In this document: piece after piece, positions 1-10,801 of the stretch | Numbering within the stretch: position 1 is the first letter of the stretch | Layout: the number at the start of each line of letters is the position of its first letter | DNA from: Tetragonia tetragonoides | Lineage: Eukaryota; Streptophyta; Magnoliopsida; Caryophyllales; Aizoaceae | Assembly: GCA_038025085.1 (NCBI GenBank) | Contig: CM076147.1 | Coordinates: 28,187,001-28,251,000 of the forward strand | DNA length: 64,000 nucleotides | Direction: 5' to 3' | Position numbers and translations under genes: made by a program | Notes under the pieces: model-generated | The model's input: the letters and a program-made list of their open reading frames with translations, nothing else | Database searches by the model: none | Told to the model about the DNA's origin: nothing

Positions 1-73
1 GGATGTGAACGTGAGAGGAGTATACTCTATAGACTCGATAGGGTAAAAGGGAGACACATGAGAGGAATGTAAC
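1..73. other. Left flank of the Ty3/gypsy element
   Basis: Short stretch before the first LTR. I see no gene. The five bases before the LTR (gtaac, 69-73) match the five after the right LTR (acaac, 15358-15362) only at the last three positions, so a target-site duplication is not demonstrated. Confidence 0.5.
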
Positions 74-601
74 TGTTTCGGGGTACTTTCTGAGGGGTCG
101 ACTAAAGAGTGTCGATTTGAGGGAGCTCATGAGTCAAAGGTCCGACTGGGCGACCTGTAAAAGAGAGCAAGCGTGATTGGCCCGGGGGTTTCCCGGGAGG
201 GGGCCCCTCCGACGGTCAAGTTAGATATATCTAGGATGAGAGAGAAAATCAAAAGAGAATATCTTGGAAGTAATGCTAGAGAGAGAAATTAATTATCTGA
301 AATAAATGACTGACCGTTTATTTATAGGAGTCCCAGTGGCAGGGGCCGTAATTTTCCACCCTGTCAGATGTCAGACGTCAGACGTCAGCCTTCCGCATTT
401 CCCTTTTGGGCCTGCCATGCATCGATTTTTGGGCCTCATTGGATCAGCTGACGTGTCAGGGAATATTCCCGGGATTTTAGGGGGCTCTGATTGACTCTTT
501 GACTGTCACGTGTCGGCCTTTGATTGACCGTTTTGACTTATTGACTTTCTTGATGACGTGGCGGTCAAGAGTGGTCAAAATGAATATTTTGGGTCCCAAT
601 A
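74..601 (-). repeat. 3' LTR (left end on the plus strand)
   Basis: It matches the right LTR along its length, including the shared gggcgacctg and cccgggaggggg blocks. It reads TGTTTCGGGG at its left edge. Its right edge reads CCCAATA where the other copy has CCCAACA, a C to T change in the terminal dinucleotide. The polypurine tract lies directly outside that edge. Confidence 0.88.
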
Positions 602-612
602 TTTAGCCCCTC
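602..612 (-). other. Polypurine tract
   Basis: On the minus strand the bases just upstream of the 3' LTR read GAGGGGCTAAA. This purine-rich block abutting the LTR is the expected plus-strand DNA primer site and confirms the element's orientation. Confidence 0.7.
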
Positions 613-907
613 GAAATATGTCAAGGGAAGACCTTGAGCTTGGCATGATTCGAAGGAAAGAATGTGGAGACCTCTTTGAGGCGTAGCTGCAGGTTCCGGT
701 GGCGCTCACAAATGGGCGATTCAGAACGGGCGTGCTTATAGCCAGGATTGGGCAAGCACTTGATTTGGAGGCAACCCCCCTGGAAGCTGTTGAGCCTGGG
801 TGAGTCTTTATGGCCCGGATTGGGCGAGTTCTTAATTTGGAGGCAACTCTCCTGGAAGCTGTTGAGCCTGGGCGAGTCCTCGTGGCCTGGATTGGGTGAC
901 TCCCAAG
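613..907. other. Element 3' untranslated region before the tandem array
   Basis: Non-coding internal DNA between the polypurine tract and the 101-bp array. It contains two looser repeats of a gggcgagt...ttggaggcaac...ctggaagctgttgagcctggg motif at about 730-890, probably older repeat units. I see no gene. Confidence 0.5.
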
Positions 908-1916
908 GCTAATTGTATGGGGATGAAGCCCCTATGATGGCGAGTCATTTTTGAGTGAAATGGGCGACCCCTAGAGCTAAACAAGCCCTGGGAGAGCCCA
1001 AGTACTAGCCAACTATGTGGGGATTAAGCCCCTATGATGGCGAGTCATTTTTGAGTAAAATGGGCGACCCCTAGGGCTAAATAAGCCCCTAGGAGAGCCC
1101 AAGTACTAGCCCACTGTATGGGGATGAAGCCCCTATGATGGCGAGTCATTTTTGAGTGAAATAGGCGACCCCTAGGGCTAAATAAGCCCCTGGGAGAGCC
1201 CAAGTACTATCCAACTGTATGGGGATGAAACCCCTATGATGGTGAATGGTTTTTGAGTGAAATGGGCGACCCGTAGGGCTAAATAAGCCCCTGGGAGAGC
1301 CCAAGTACTATCCAACTGTATGGGGATGAAACCCCTATGATGGTGAATGGTTTTTGAGTGAAATGGGCGACCCGTAGGGCTAAATAAGCCCCTGGGAGAG
1401 CCTAAGTACTAGCCAACTGTATGGGGATGAAGCCCCTATGATGGCGAGTCATTTTTGAGTGAAATGGGCGACTCCTAGGGCTAAATAAGCCATTGGGAGT
1501 GCCTAAGTACTAGCCAACTGTATGGGGATGAAGCCCCTATGATGGCGAGTCATTTTTGAGTAAAATGTGCGACCCCTAGGGCTAAATAAGCCCCTGGGAG
1601 ACCTCAAGTACTAGCCAACTGTATGGGGATGAAGCCCCTACGATGGTGAGTCGTCTTTGAGTGAAATGGGCGACCCCTAGGGCTAAATAAGCCCCTGGGA
1701 GAGCCCAAGTACTAGCCAACTGTATGGGGATGAAGCCCCTATGATGGCGAGTCTTTTTTGAGTGAAATTGGTGACCCCTAGGGCTAAATAAGCCCCTGAG
1801 AGAGCCCAAGTACTAGCCAACTGTACGGGGATGAAGCCCCTATGATGGCGAGTCATTTTTGAGTGAAATGGGCGACCGCTAGGGCTAAATAAGCCCCTGG
1901 GAGAGCCCAAGTACTA
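908..1916. repeat. 101-bp tandem array, about 10 units
   Basis: The motif tatggggatgaagcccctat recurs near 917, 1015, 1115, 1216, 1317, 1418, 1519, 1620, 1721 and 1822, a period of about 101 bp. Each unit also carries gggcgacccctagggctaaa and gggagagcccaagtactagc. Units differ at only a few positions. The array lies between the antisense gene and the 3' LTR, where Tat-lineage elements typically carry tandem repeats that can seed satellite DNA. Open frames on its minus strand are by-products of the periodicity. Confidence 0.93.
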
Positions 1917-2091
1917 GTTCACAGGTGACTGTTGCTTGTTGCCAACATGTCTCCCTATAGTGTTGCCGTGCTTGTCACGTGATGGGCCTACTGTTCCAAC
2001 ATGGGCTTGGAACTGTTTGCCTTGGGATTGGGCTCAAAGGGATTCTTTGGCCCAAGATGGTGACATGGAGGGGTTGACGTCAAAACCCTTG

Positions 2092-2098
2092 CTATAAG
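2092..2098 (+). promoter_or_regulatory. TATA-like box for the antisense gene
   Basis: The sequence gctataagtg on the plus strand lies about 220 bp before the first ATG of the antisense gene, after the tandem array. It is followed by a T/C-rich leader (2150-2300) typical of a plant 5' UTR. Motif and position only; no expression evidence. Confidence 0.4.
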
Positions 2099-2313
2099 TG
2101 TCTTGAAAATGTCATTTTCCAAATCATTTGTCCATTTCCCATTTTTAGAAAAGAGTTTCTAGAGAGAGAATCACCCAATCTTTATCTTTATCTTAATCTT
2201 CATCTTAGTTCTTCAAATCTTCAACCAGACTCAAGCTAATCTTCATTAGGTACATTTCCATTTTGTAATATACTTGTACTTTTAATCTTTCTTTCTTCCT
2301 TTTTGTGCAAAGA

Positions 2314-5199
2314 ATGAGTTCTCCGCCCATTAGTCATAGTGATTCTGTTGACTTGCCATATATCAATAACATCAACCCAAACTCGCCTGTTAATTCATAT
2401 TGTTCTGAAAACTACTCCACTAATAATCTCCACGCCTATAAAGTGGCGAATGAACGCATTCGCCCAGTGTTGTGCAATATAGCTGTAGAGAGTATTTTGA
2501 ATAATGAGGCGGATGTAGAGGTATCATTAGCGGTTCCTCTATATGGTACGGCGTATACTGTCATCTTGCCGAATGACGATGGGTTTGAGTGGTCTGTGTC
2601 TAGCATTTAAAGTTGGGTTGATCCCCCTGTGAATTATTCTTGGCAAGTGACGAAGGCGAACACTTACTGCAGGTGACTAAGCATCATGCTGTTAGAATAA
2701 TGGCAGAGGAGGAGGTAGATAAACCCACTACATATGGGCAATCTGGAGGGTCTGTAAATCAGCAACCTCTTACCTTGGATCCAGATGATCCTCCCTCAAG
2801 TTACTTCATAGATCAAAAGTGACATAAGAAGTTATACTGGGGCAATGACTTTCTTAAGAGCTTCGCCTTTAATTACTTTGTAAATTATCCATATGATTTG
2901 TTGCCTCCTGAAATGCTTCAGACAGTTAAGAAGTCGCCTAAAAGATGTATAACATTGTACAAAATTGCCTTTCAGTTAGGCCTTAGGCTTCCCCTTCATC
3001 CTTTCATAATAGAAATCTGCAGGCATTACGAGATTGTTCCAGCCCAACTCGCCCCAAACAGCTGGATGAATATCCTTAGCTTTATTGCCACCACATTCTT
3101 CAAGGGTTTGGAGTGTTCAATAGAGACTTTCGTGTTGACCAATTATATGACCAGGGTGAATGGGAAAGATGTGGGTTGGTATACAATCTCCAATCGTAAC
3201 ACAATTTTGACCACCCATAAGAAGGCCAACAATAGCCATGACTGGAAACACAAGTTTTTCTTTGTGAAGTGTCATGAGAGTTGGAGGAGGTTGGGGTTGC
3301 CAACTGTGTGGAACGATGACGTTGATGTGTCTGCTAAGAATAAGGTCATCACCCACCTGACGGTTGAGCAGGCCAGGTTGGTTTAATACTTTGAGTATAA
3401 GTTGAAGCCAGATCCCAAGCACCCCAACAATCCAAAAAAGTTGATAAGAAGACCCAAGCACTAGCTACCTTGGAGTGATTTCTTCACGGATGACGTCTTT
3501 CTGAGCGCCTGTGGCATCTCAACTTTAGTGGATGCTGGTAGTCGACCATTCCTGACTTGATGTTTTTTGCATTCATATAATACTAAATAATTTATGTTCC
3601 CTTTTCTGCAGGCCAAGCAACAGTCATGGTTGATCCTAGCAAGACTGGGTCTCTTTCCAAGGCCGAGGAGAAAGCAAAAGAGTCGGCTGAGCTGAAGAAG
3701 CTTGAGCAGAAGAAAGTGTTAGAGGCGAGTTCTCATCTTTCTGATTTATGTGTCTTTAATCACTTGTTATTTTTCTAACTTGGTTTCTTTTGCAGAAGTT
3801 TGGCAAAAAGGGGGGCGAGTCCTCTGTAGAGGGTGATGCCACAAAGGCAGGTATATCCAAGCCTCCCCTGAGGGCCACTAAAATGGACAAGAGTCAGGAT
3901 CCCCTTCCAGGTCAAGAGATGGGCGACCTGCCCCTTAGCGGGGGAGCTCCGCCTATAGCACAAATGACGCATGTGGCGACCCGGCCCAAAAAGACCATGG
4001 CCACGTCTAAGGTTGAGGGTAAGAGGAAACAGGACCAGTTGCATGAGCAACTGAAGAAGAACCTGGAAGGGGGCGTCTTCACTGGGTTTGACCCTTCAGA
4101 TTCTGACGGGAGTGATTCCGATCCTTTGATCGTCCCTCCTCCCCCCCAGAAGACAAAGATGGCGAGCCCTTCTACTACTACTCCATCTACTGGGAGTCTG
4201 AAGTTCAAGCTTTCTTGCAAGCAGACAAATGCTGAGGCGCAGAGCAAGGAAGTGGCGAAGAGCCCCACCCAAACTACTCCTTCTCCCATTCGCCCCTACA
4301 GGGCGTCATCTAAAAACAATCAGGCCGCGATTGCAAAGCTCAAAGGGCTCTTGACGGATGAGGATCGTGCCCACCTGAATGGCGAGGGCACGGGCATTGA
4401 CGGTCACCTGATGGAGAGCTTTGCTGAGGTAAGGAGGCGTGGCTCATTATTCACTTACCGTAATTTTGTGAATCTGAGTTGACCGTTTCTTTTGTTTGCA
4501 GTTCATCCGTCGGTTTATCCATCAGGAGGAGAGGGTCGCCCTGGTCAGGAGCGAGGTCTCTTCGGAGAGAAAGCGGGCGAGTGAATACTGGACGAAGGTG
4601 GAGAAGGCCCAGAAAGATCTTGAAGCAACCAAGGAAAAGCTGGTCGGGGTCGAGAAGGAGAGAGATGACGCCCAGGGCCATCACTCTAAGGCTGTGAAGA
4701 AGCTCAAGGAGAAAGATGCCAGCCTTGCTCGTCTTCAAGAGGAAGTTGACGACCTCAACAAGAGGTTGATTGAAGCTGAAGATGCTGATAGGGATCAAAT
4801 CCTTATCAAGTAAGACTATGACCTGGCTAGGGGCATCCTTAGGCCTGCCTTGGAGAAATATCATCCTCTGTTGGACTGGTATGTGGAGCATCCTAGGATA
4901 GAGGGCCATTTGAAGAAGAAGCTGAGAGAGCATCACCCGAGGAGGCTCGCCGGTGGAGGGAGCTGGAGCTCAAGGCGGCTGGTACTTCTGATGCTGGCGC
5001 CTCCAGGGATCATTCCTCAGCCCGTGCTTCAGCTGAGGATGGAGGAGAAGACGAGGGCGCCAAGTCTGACTTCGCCGTCGCCTCTACCCAGGGCACCCAG
5101 GTGGAAGGGGAGCAGTTTGAGCCTTCTGAGGCCCAAGAGCAGAATGACGACCAAGCCCAAGAGGACCAGGAGCAAGAGCAGGAGAATACTGAGCAGTAG
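2314..5199 (+). pseudogene. Antisense spliced gene of the Tat element (gypsy-type transposon domain protein), broken
   Basis: Runs opposite to gag-pol. I start at the ATG at 2314; the frame can also be read from an upstream GTG. Around 2898-3386 the product has the block LRLPLHPFIIEICRHYEI...LAPNSWMNILSF...GWYTISNR, typical of the 'putative gypsy type transposon' family (PF04195-like). Apparent introns include about 3538-3612 (ends tctgcag), 3728-3795 (GC-AG donor gag/gcgagt, ends tttgcag) and 4429-4500 (donor gag/gtaagg, acceptor tttgcag). Later exons encode a Ser/Pro-rich region, a charged coiled coil (4501-4810) and an acidic Glu/Gln-rich tail ending at 5199. In-frame stops at 2608, 2820, 3384, 3462 and 4811 and a frame change near 4920 break it. 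Most stops fit CAA/CAG/CGA with C to T. Function in the family is unknown. Confidence 0.75.
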
Positions 5200-5449
5200 G
5201 GGAATTGTTGCTTAGTGTCAACGAGTGTGTGGCCTGTGCAGACCTTGACTTGCTTATTTTTGAAACCTGAACAAGTACTTCAGCCATTGTAAAAATTTAA
5301 CTCTGAATGTTCTGGTTTTGTGCCTTGCAACTTTTTTGGCCTCTTCAATGAATGTTTCTTTTTCTTTACTTTCGCCTCAATCATATACTCTTTAATATCT
5401 TGTCAAACACTTGTGTGCCCATTCGTATCAATCGCAATTTGAGCCCCCA

Positions 5450-5689
5450 TGGACTAGGAGTTCAATTTGGCTATCTTAGGAAAGCCTTTTAGGGCGAGCC
5501 CCAGCGACGGCCAAACCGCTTTACCCAGTGGGAAATTTCAATGAGTAATAATGCTGAGTTAGGCCCATAGGGACAAGGAGTCCTATTGGGCGACCTTAGG
5601 AAAGCCCATTTGGGCGACCTTTGGTAAGAAGATGACCACATTGCCCAATGGAGGGTTCAATGGGTGATAACGTTGAATTAGGCCCCTTA
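5450..5689. repeat. Irregular GGGCGACC-type repeats, left half
   Basis: Loosely repeated block with aggcccatagggacaagg, attgggcgaccttagg and gttcaatgggtgataacg motifs. The same motifs resume at 8490, so the array was split by the insertion at 5695-8489. Confidence 0.75.
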
Positions 5690-5694
5690 GGTAC

Positions 5695-8489
5695 TGTAGG
5701 CTACCAGATTTTTCTCCCCTTTTTTCTGATTTTTGGGCGGCCTGCTTGATAGCCTGGGAGAGCGCGTCTTTTGGGTTTCATGAATCTCTTGAGTATGAAT
5801 GCACATAAAGATTTTCCTTTCGTACTAAGGACATGATTAAGATTGTCGGAAGTCGCCACCAAATTGAAGGAAATTTGAAAACCTTGGAATCAAGTTGATA
5901 GTCTAGAAAGACGTCAACTCAATTCCTGTGCACCCCAATCCTTATTGGGAAAAATGACTTCATAGAGTTCGGGGGCGTAGGTACGAGCTAGGAAGGTGTT
6001 AGGCACCCAACTCGCCCGTTGACAACAACGACCTTTACTAATAAATTCAATGCGTTTATTAATGCTACGGTTCCAAACAATGTTCAATTTGTCCAAATTT
6101 CTAGTTTTAACTAATGAGTTGAACAAACATTATTAACGTGACCACTTTTAACAACTTATCAAATTACATGCTTTTATTACTAGAAAACGATAAATATGCT
6201 AAAACCTGCGAGTTAGAAGGCAGACAAGTAATTCTCCACCAATTCACAAACAAAGCATAATTTAATATAAAGAGCAATAAAAACAAAATATGCATTCATT
6301 CATCCATTCATTAGGCTTAATACAAGCCTTTTTGCTCAAAACGCGCCATGCATGTACATATCACATAAACCAAATTCGTTAGTAAATAACAAGTGTAAGG
6401 ACCCGGGATTTTTCCATCCATCTGTTTCTACGGAGTACGTCCTTATAGAAAATTTGTAAGCTGGGGGCTTTAGATAAGTTCAAGGGACCATCGAGTTAGA
6501 AAAGATTTTGTAAAGACTTGAATTGAATAAAAACCATGAAAGAGGTCACAAATCTGCTATCGGCATTTTATCGAAGGGACAACCCGAAGGGACAACCCAA
6601 TAGCGCGATAAGTGAACTAATCATGTTTTTAGAAAGACTCCCGCTCATATAGAACATATGAGTACCCAAGAATAAAGGGTTCGGAGGCGAAGGTACGAGG
6701 TGGTAAGGTGTTAGGCACCCAACTCGCCCGTATTATGACAGCCTCTACTAACTCAAGTTTGCTTAATAATTTAAAGACATGATTCCCACACAAATCGGAT
6801 TGACAACCTAGACTTAGACTATTAATTGGTTCATCACAAGCATCACAACATTTATTAATGACCCTTATTTAGAAATGCATTCGTTTTGACAAGTTGGGCA
6901 GCACAACGACTATACAGACAATATTTAGGAAGCGATAAAAACGTGTACTAGCATGATATCTATATTATGACTACTAGAAAATAAACAGTTAAGCAATTAA
7001 TTTAATTTGAGCCATCAGGAGTTAGTACCTGAACTGTAGGCTATGTTTGACAAAAATGGTAAAGACAAGATCTCAAGAATAAATTTGGAAGAAAGAGGGA
7101 GAAGCTCAGTGTTAATACTCCTGAGAATAGAGGTTGTCAACTGTAGACTGTGTGTTTTGAACTGAGGGAGAAGGGTCGTATTTATAGGCGTGGGAAGTAG
7201 GGATGGACGGCTGAAAAGAGCCGAATTTTTGAATTGGGCTTGAAAAAATAGTCGGGCTTGAAGCTGAGTCAGCGCCGCTAGCGGCCCTGGGTTTTAATCC
7301 AGGGCCGCTGACGGCTGTCAGTTGCCAGCTGGATGTCGTCATAATGACGACATCCAGTCTATTTTAATTTTCCGGAGGAATTTTAGTGTTCCGAAAAATA
7401 TGAAAAGACCGTTTTACCTCTGGGCGGTAAAAGACGGTTCTACCCCTGATTCACAACTTGGCGACTGGGAGTCGGAAAGAGTCATGAGAGGTGTAGTTGG
7501 AAAGCTCTTGAACGGGGCTTTTGAATGGGACGGGAACGAAGGAGCGATCGAAGAAAAACCTGAGACCATATCTTACCTATTTAAGCAAAAATAATGTTCA
7601 AGTGTATAAATTACTCCTTTCATCATCGGGCTTTTGCGGAGAAATCTGAAGGCGCTTTTGATGGCGTCTACAACAAGCAATATAAAATTTATTGAAAACC
7701 CTCAGGTTGGATTACCTGGATGTTCACAATGACCTTACTGGGTTGTTATGCTTTGAATTCTTGCTCTTGATGAAGTATGAAGGTTTATTTTGTGGTGCTA
7801 GGGGTAACCTAAAGAAGGAGTAGAACCAGAATTTAGGATTTTTTATATGAGAGAGAGAGAGAATCAACCTCTAGTCTCTAACTTCCAACCAAAAGACCAA
7901 CCTCTACAACTGAACCCTAAGGTTTGTTTACATAGAAGAGGGGGAGCTGTCAGGGTTTGGCACGGAAATCGAATGAGCCTCGAATTTGCCGTCCGCGAGA
8001 AAAGGTCTAGGCGGCCATGCAACTAGGCCGAGAGGCTGAGCCGTCATGACAAGCGGTTGAACCACGTGGCCTAACGGCATAGCCGCTTGTCCTAGCGGCC
8101 ACCGCTTGAACTCAAGCGTGGATGCTTGGACCTGGAGCGGCATGCCTGCATAGGCGCCTGTCTGCTTTTCTAAGCGGGGGAGGCTTTTCCTAGGGGGTCC
8201 ACGCGGGATTGACTGAAATCCCTTATTTGACCAAGGGTTGACTCAAGGGTTTGGGCTCCCTTTCAGGCCCTTAGGTTCAAAGAGGCCTATCTCTCAGTTT
8301 TGGACTCCAATTGAATTGAGTCCAACTGGTTTGGATCACTTGTACAAAAGGCTTCCACTGGTTAATTCAAATGAACTAGGCTAATCATCAGAGCAATTAT
8401 TCTCGCAACCCAAGTTCGAGCAAAATCCAATCCTTTCATCATCGGGTTTTTATGGGGACTTATCATAGACACAATTTTTGGTGTCTACA
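5695..8489. mobile_element. Solo LTR A, inserted in the Ty3/gypsy element
   Basis: Begins TGTAGGCTACC and ends GGTGTCTACA. It is flanked by a perfect 5-bp duplication, GGTAC at 5690-5694 and 8490-8494. Joining the flanks restores the local repeat motif aggtacaaagagtcc, which occurs uninterrupted at about 8550, 8680 and 8750. No coding domain or second LTR copy is present, so I read it as a solo LTR of about 1.5 kb, interrupted by solo LTR B. It shares the block aaggtgttaggcacccaact (near 5993) with LTR B (near 6703), so the two belong to related families. It replaces the gene content expected here; there is no gene in 5700-8490. Confidence 0.85.
6394..7672. mobile_element. Solo LTR B, nested inside solo LTR A
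   Basis: Begins TGTAAGGACCC and ends GGCGTCTACA, with a perfect 5-bp duplication ACAAG at 6389-6393 and 7673-7677. Length is 1279 bp. Like LTR A it carries the ggtgttaggcacccaactcg block and a ctttcatcatcggg motif near its 3' end. No internal coding region remains, as expected after recombination between two LTRs. The open frame at 7322-7594 shows no recognisable domain. Confidence 0.87.
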
Positions 8490-8494
8490 GGTAC

Positions 8495-8800
8495 AAAGAG
8501 TCCTATTTGGGTGACCTTAGGGAAGGCCTTTTGGACGACCCTAGGTAAATGAGGCCCATAGGTACAAAGAGTCCAGTTGGGCGACCTTAGGAAAGCCCAT
8601 TTAGGCGACCCTTGGTAAGAAGATGACCACATTTCCCAATAGAGGGTTCAATGGGTGATAACGTTGAATAAGGCCCATAGGTACAAAGAGTCCTATTGGG
8701 CAATCTTAGGGAAGCCATTTTGGGCGACCCTAGGTGAATTAGGCCCATAAATACAAAGAGTCCAGTTGGGCGAGCCCAGGTAAGGAGATCACCAGTAACA
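8495..8800. repeat. Irregular GGGCGACC-type repeats, right half
   Basis: At least three partial units of taggtacaaagagtcc... gggcgaccttagg...gggcgaccctaggt continue the array interrupted at 5690. They lie between the end of integrase and the antisense gene of the Ty3/gypsy element. Confidence 0.75.
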
Positions 8801-9024
8801 CAAAGTATCATTTAATGTTGTAAGTTTCCATTAAGATTTGCAATATTAAGTGAGTAGTTACATACAAGTTGCCCCTGGAACTTACAATGTTAAAAATAGT
8901 AAATCTAACAGTTTATTCAACATTGACATCTAGATGTAGTATTTTCTCAAGTTGTCAACATTCCAAGACCTTGGCAGTTGTTCACCCTCCAGAGTGGATA
9001 GGCGATAGGTGCCTTTCATTACTT

Positions 9025-10067
9025 TTACAATCCTTCCCAGTTGGCAGTAAGTTTTCCGTGGATTGCCCCCTGTCCTACAGCCTCGGCTCTTCTGAGAACC
9101 ATGTCTCCAACTTGGAGTGGGCGAGCTTTGACACGTCTGTTGTAATGCCTGGCCATTTGTACTTTGGCTATTGCTTGCTTCAAAACCGCATTGCCCCTTA
9201 CTTCAGGTAAGAGGTCTAATGCTTCTGCCATAGCTTGTTCATTTTCCTCCTCTTCATATTCAATCATTCGCCAAGTAGGCTCCTTAAACTCAACTGGCAT
9301 GACGGCTTCTAAACCATATACCAGCATAAATGGACTCTCACCCGTAGCGCTTTTCTCTGTAGTTCTTATTGCTCAAAGTACACACTGTAGCTCGTCGACC
9401 CATTTGCCTTTGGCGTCGTCGAGTTTCTCCTTTATCCCATTCAAAATCTGCTTATTTGAAGATTCAGCTTGGCCATTTGTCTGAGGGCGAGCAACTGACG
9501 TGAACAGCAGTTTGACGCCATGCTTTGTAAGGAAGTCAGTGAGCTTGGGCGTGTCAAAATGTTTCCCATTGTCAAACACCGTGTTATTTGGTACGCCAAA
9601 TCTTGTGATGATGTTCTTCCAGATAAACTTGGTTACATCCTTCACAGTTATGTTTTTGGTTGACTCTGCTTCTATCCACTTAGTGAAGTAATCAACTGCC
9701 ACTAGTAGATATTTCCTCTGGTATCTCCCCATAGGAAAAGGACCCAGGATATCCTTTCCCCACCTTGAGAAGGGCAAGGGCGTGGCAATGGGAGTGAGCT
9801 TATTTGCAGGTTGCCTATGGACTGGGGCGAATCTGTCGCATTTGTCACATTTTTTGACCAACTCTGCTGCATATGCACTTAGGGTTGGCCAATAGTATCA
9901 CAGTCGCCCTCGTGGATCTCCTTTAAGATAGTCTTTCCTCTTTCTGGAGTGAGACATCTTAGTAGGGGCTGAGTGTTGCCTCTCTTGTAAAGTAATCCCT
10001 CGTGGTAAACAAACCACTCTGATTTTTTCTTGATTCTTTCAGCCTCCTCCTTGTCTTCTGGCAACAT
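9025..10067 (-). pseudogene. Ty3/gypsy integrase
   Basis: Reading down from 10067: a zinc-binding region (IHEGDCDTIGQP, then CDKCDRFAP), then the catalytic core with WGKDILGPFP (first Asp), FDNGKHF (second Asp) and GQAESSNK (Glu), then a C-terminal part with RRVKARPLQVGDMVLRR. The frame changes between the zinc part and the core (near 9870), and a stop follows ELQCVL at 9373. The domain would insert element cDNA into the genome. It is the last part of pol, as in the standard Ty3 order. Not functional in this copy. Confidence 0.9.
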
Positions 10068-10082
10068 GTTGTGTCTCAGTTA

Positions 10083-10772
10083 CTAGACTATTGGGTCCAT
10101 CCAACCTTCAGATCTGTCGATCCATAGAACTTGTTTGTCTTCAATGGTTTTGTTGTGGAGCACTTCCCAAAAAACGGATCTAGGGTGATCGTTTGGTGAT
10201 GAGCTAGCTAGCTTGGCCAGCGCATCAGCCTCTTTGTTCTCGGACTGAGGGATATGCTTAACTTCAAAATTGTCACATTTTTCAATCGCCTGTTTGACCT
10301 TGGCTAGGTATTTTTGCATTGTGTCCTCCCGGGCCTCATAGTCGCCACTGATGTGCCCCACGACGAGTTGAGAGTCTGTGAAGGCTTTTAGGCATTTTGC
10401 CCCAGCAGCAGAACACATTTCCATTCCCGCCACTAAGGCTTCACATTCAGCTTCATTGTTGGAGGCAGGGAATAGGAATCTCATGGCGTATTCATGCTTG
10501 TTTTTTTCAGGGCTTATCATGATAATACCAGCTCCACTTCCATGGGAAGTGGCTGAGCCGTCAACGTACAACCTCCAGAATTCAGTTGGTTCTTCTCTGT
10601 TATCAGGTCCAATAGTACATTCTACTATGAAGTTAGACAGGGCCTGCGCCTTAATGGCACGGCGAGGTTCGAATTGCAGTCCATAGGGTCCTAACTCGAC
10701 CGACCACTTGATCATTCTCCCAGAAAAGGTTGGATTTTCTAGTACCTTCTTCAGGGATTGGTTTGTGAGCAC
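10083..10772 (-). pseudogene. Second (archaeal-type) RNase H of a Tat-lineage pol
   Basis: An uninterrupted 229-codon stretch with LYVDGSATSHGSGAGI (Asp), NNEAECEAL (Glu), AFTDSQLVV (Asp) and ENKEADALAKLA (Asp) in RNase H order. It lies after the normal RT-linked RNase H and before integrase. This additional RNase H is characteristic of Tat/Ogre-type elements. It starts mid-polyprotein; a frameshift separates it from the preceding RT/RNase H frame and a stop follows DPIV. Confidence 0.88.
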
Positions 10773-10801
10773 TACAACTTGATGTGAATCAAAGTACGGT
10801 T

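Noticed and set aside
1582..1910. Two overlapping 75-codon minus-strand frames with similar sequence
   Set aside because: They are the 101-bp tandem repeat read in the same frame. No domain and no start context.
908..1916. CRISPR-like array
   Set aside because: Units are contiguous 101-bp tandem repeats without unique spacers, in a plant retrotransposon.
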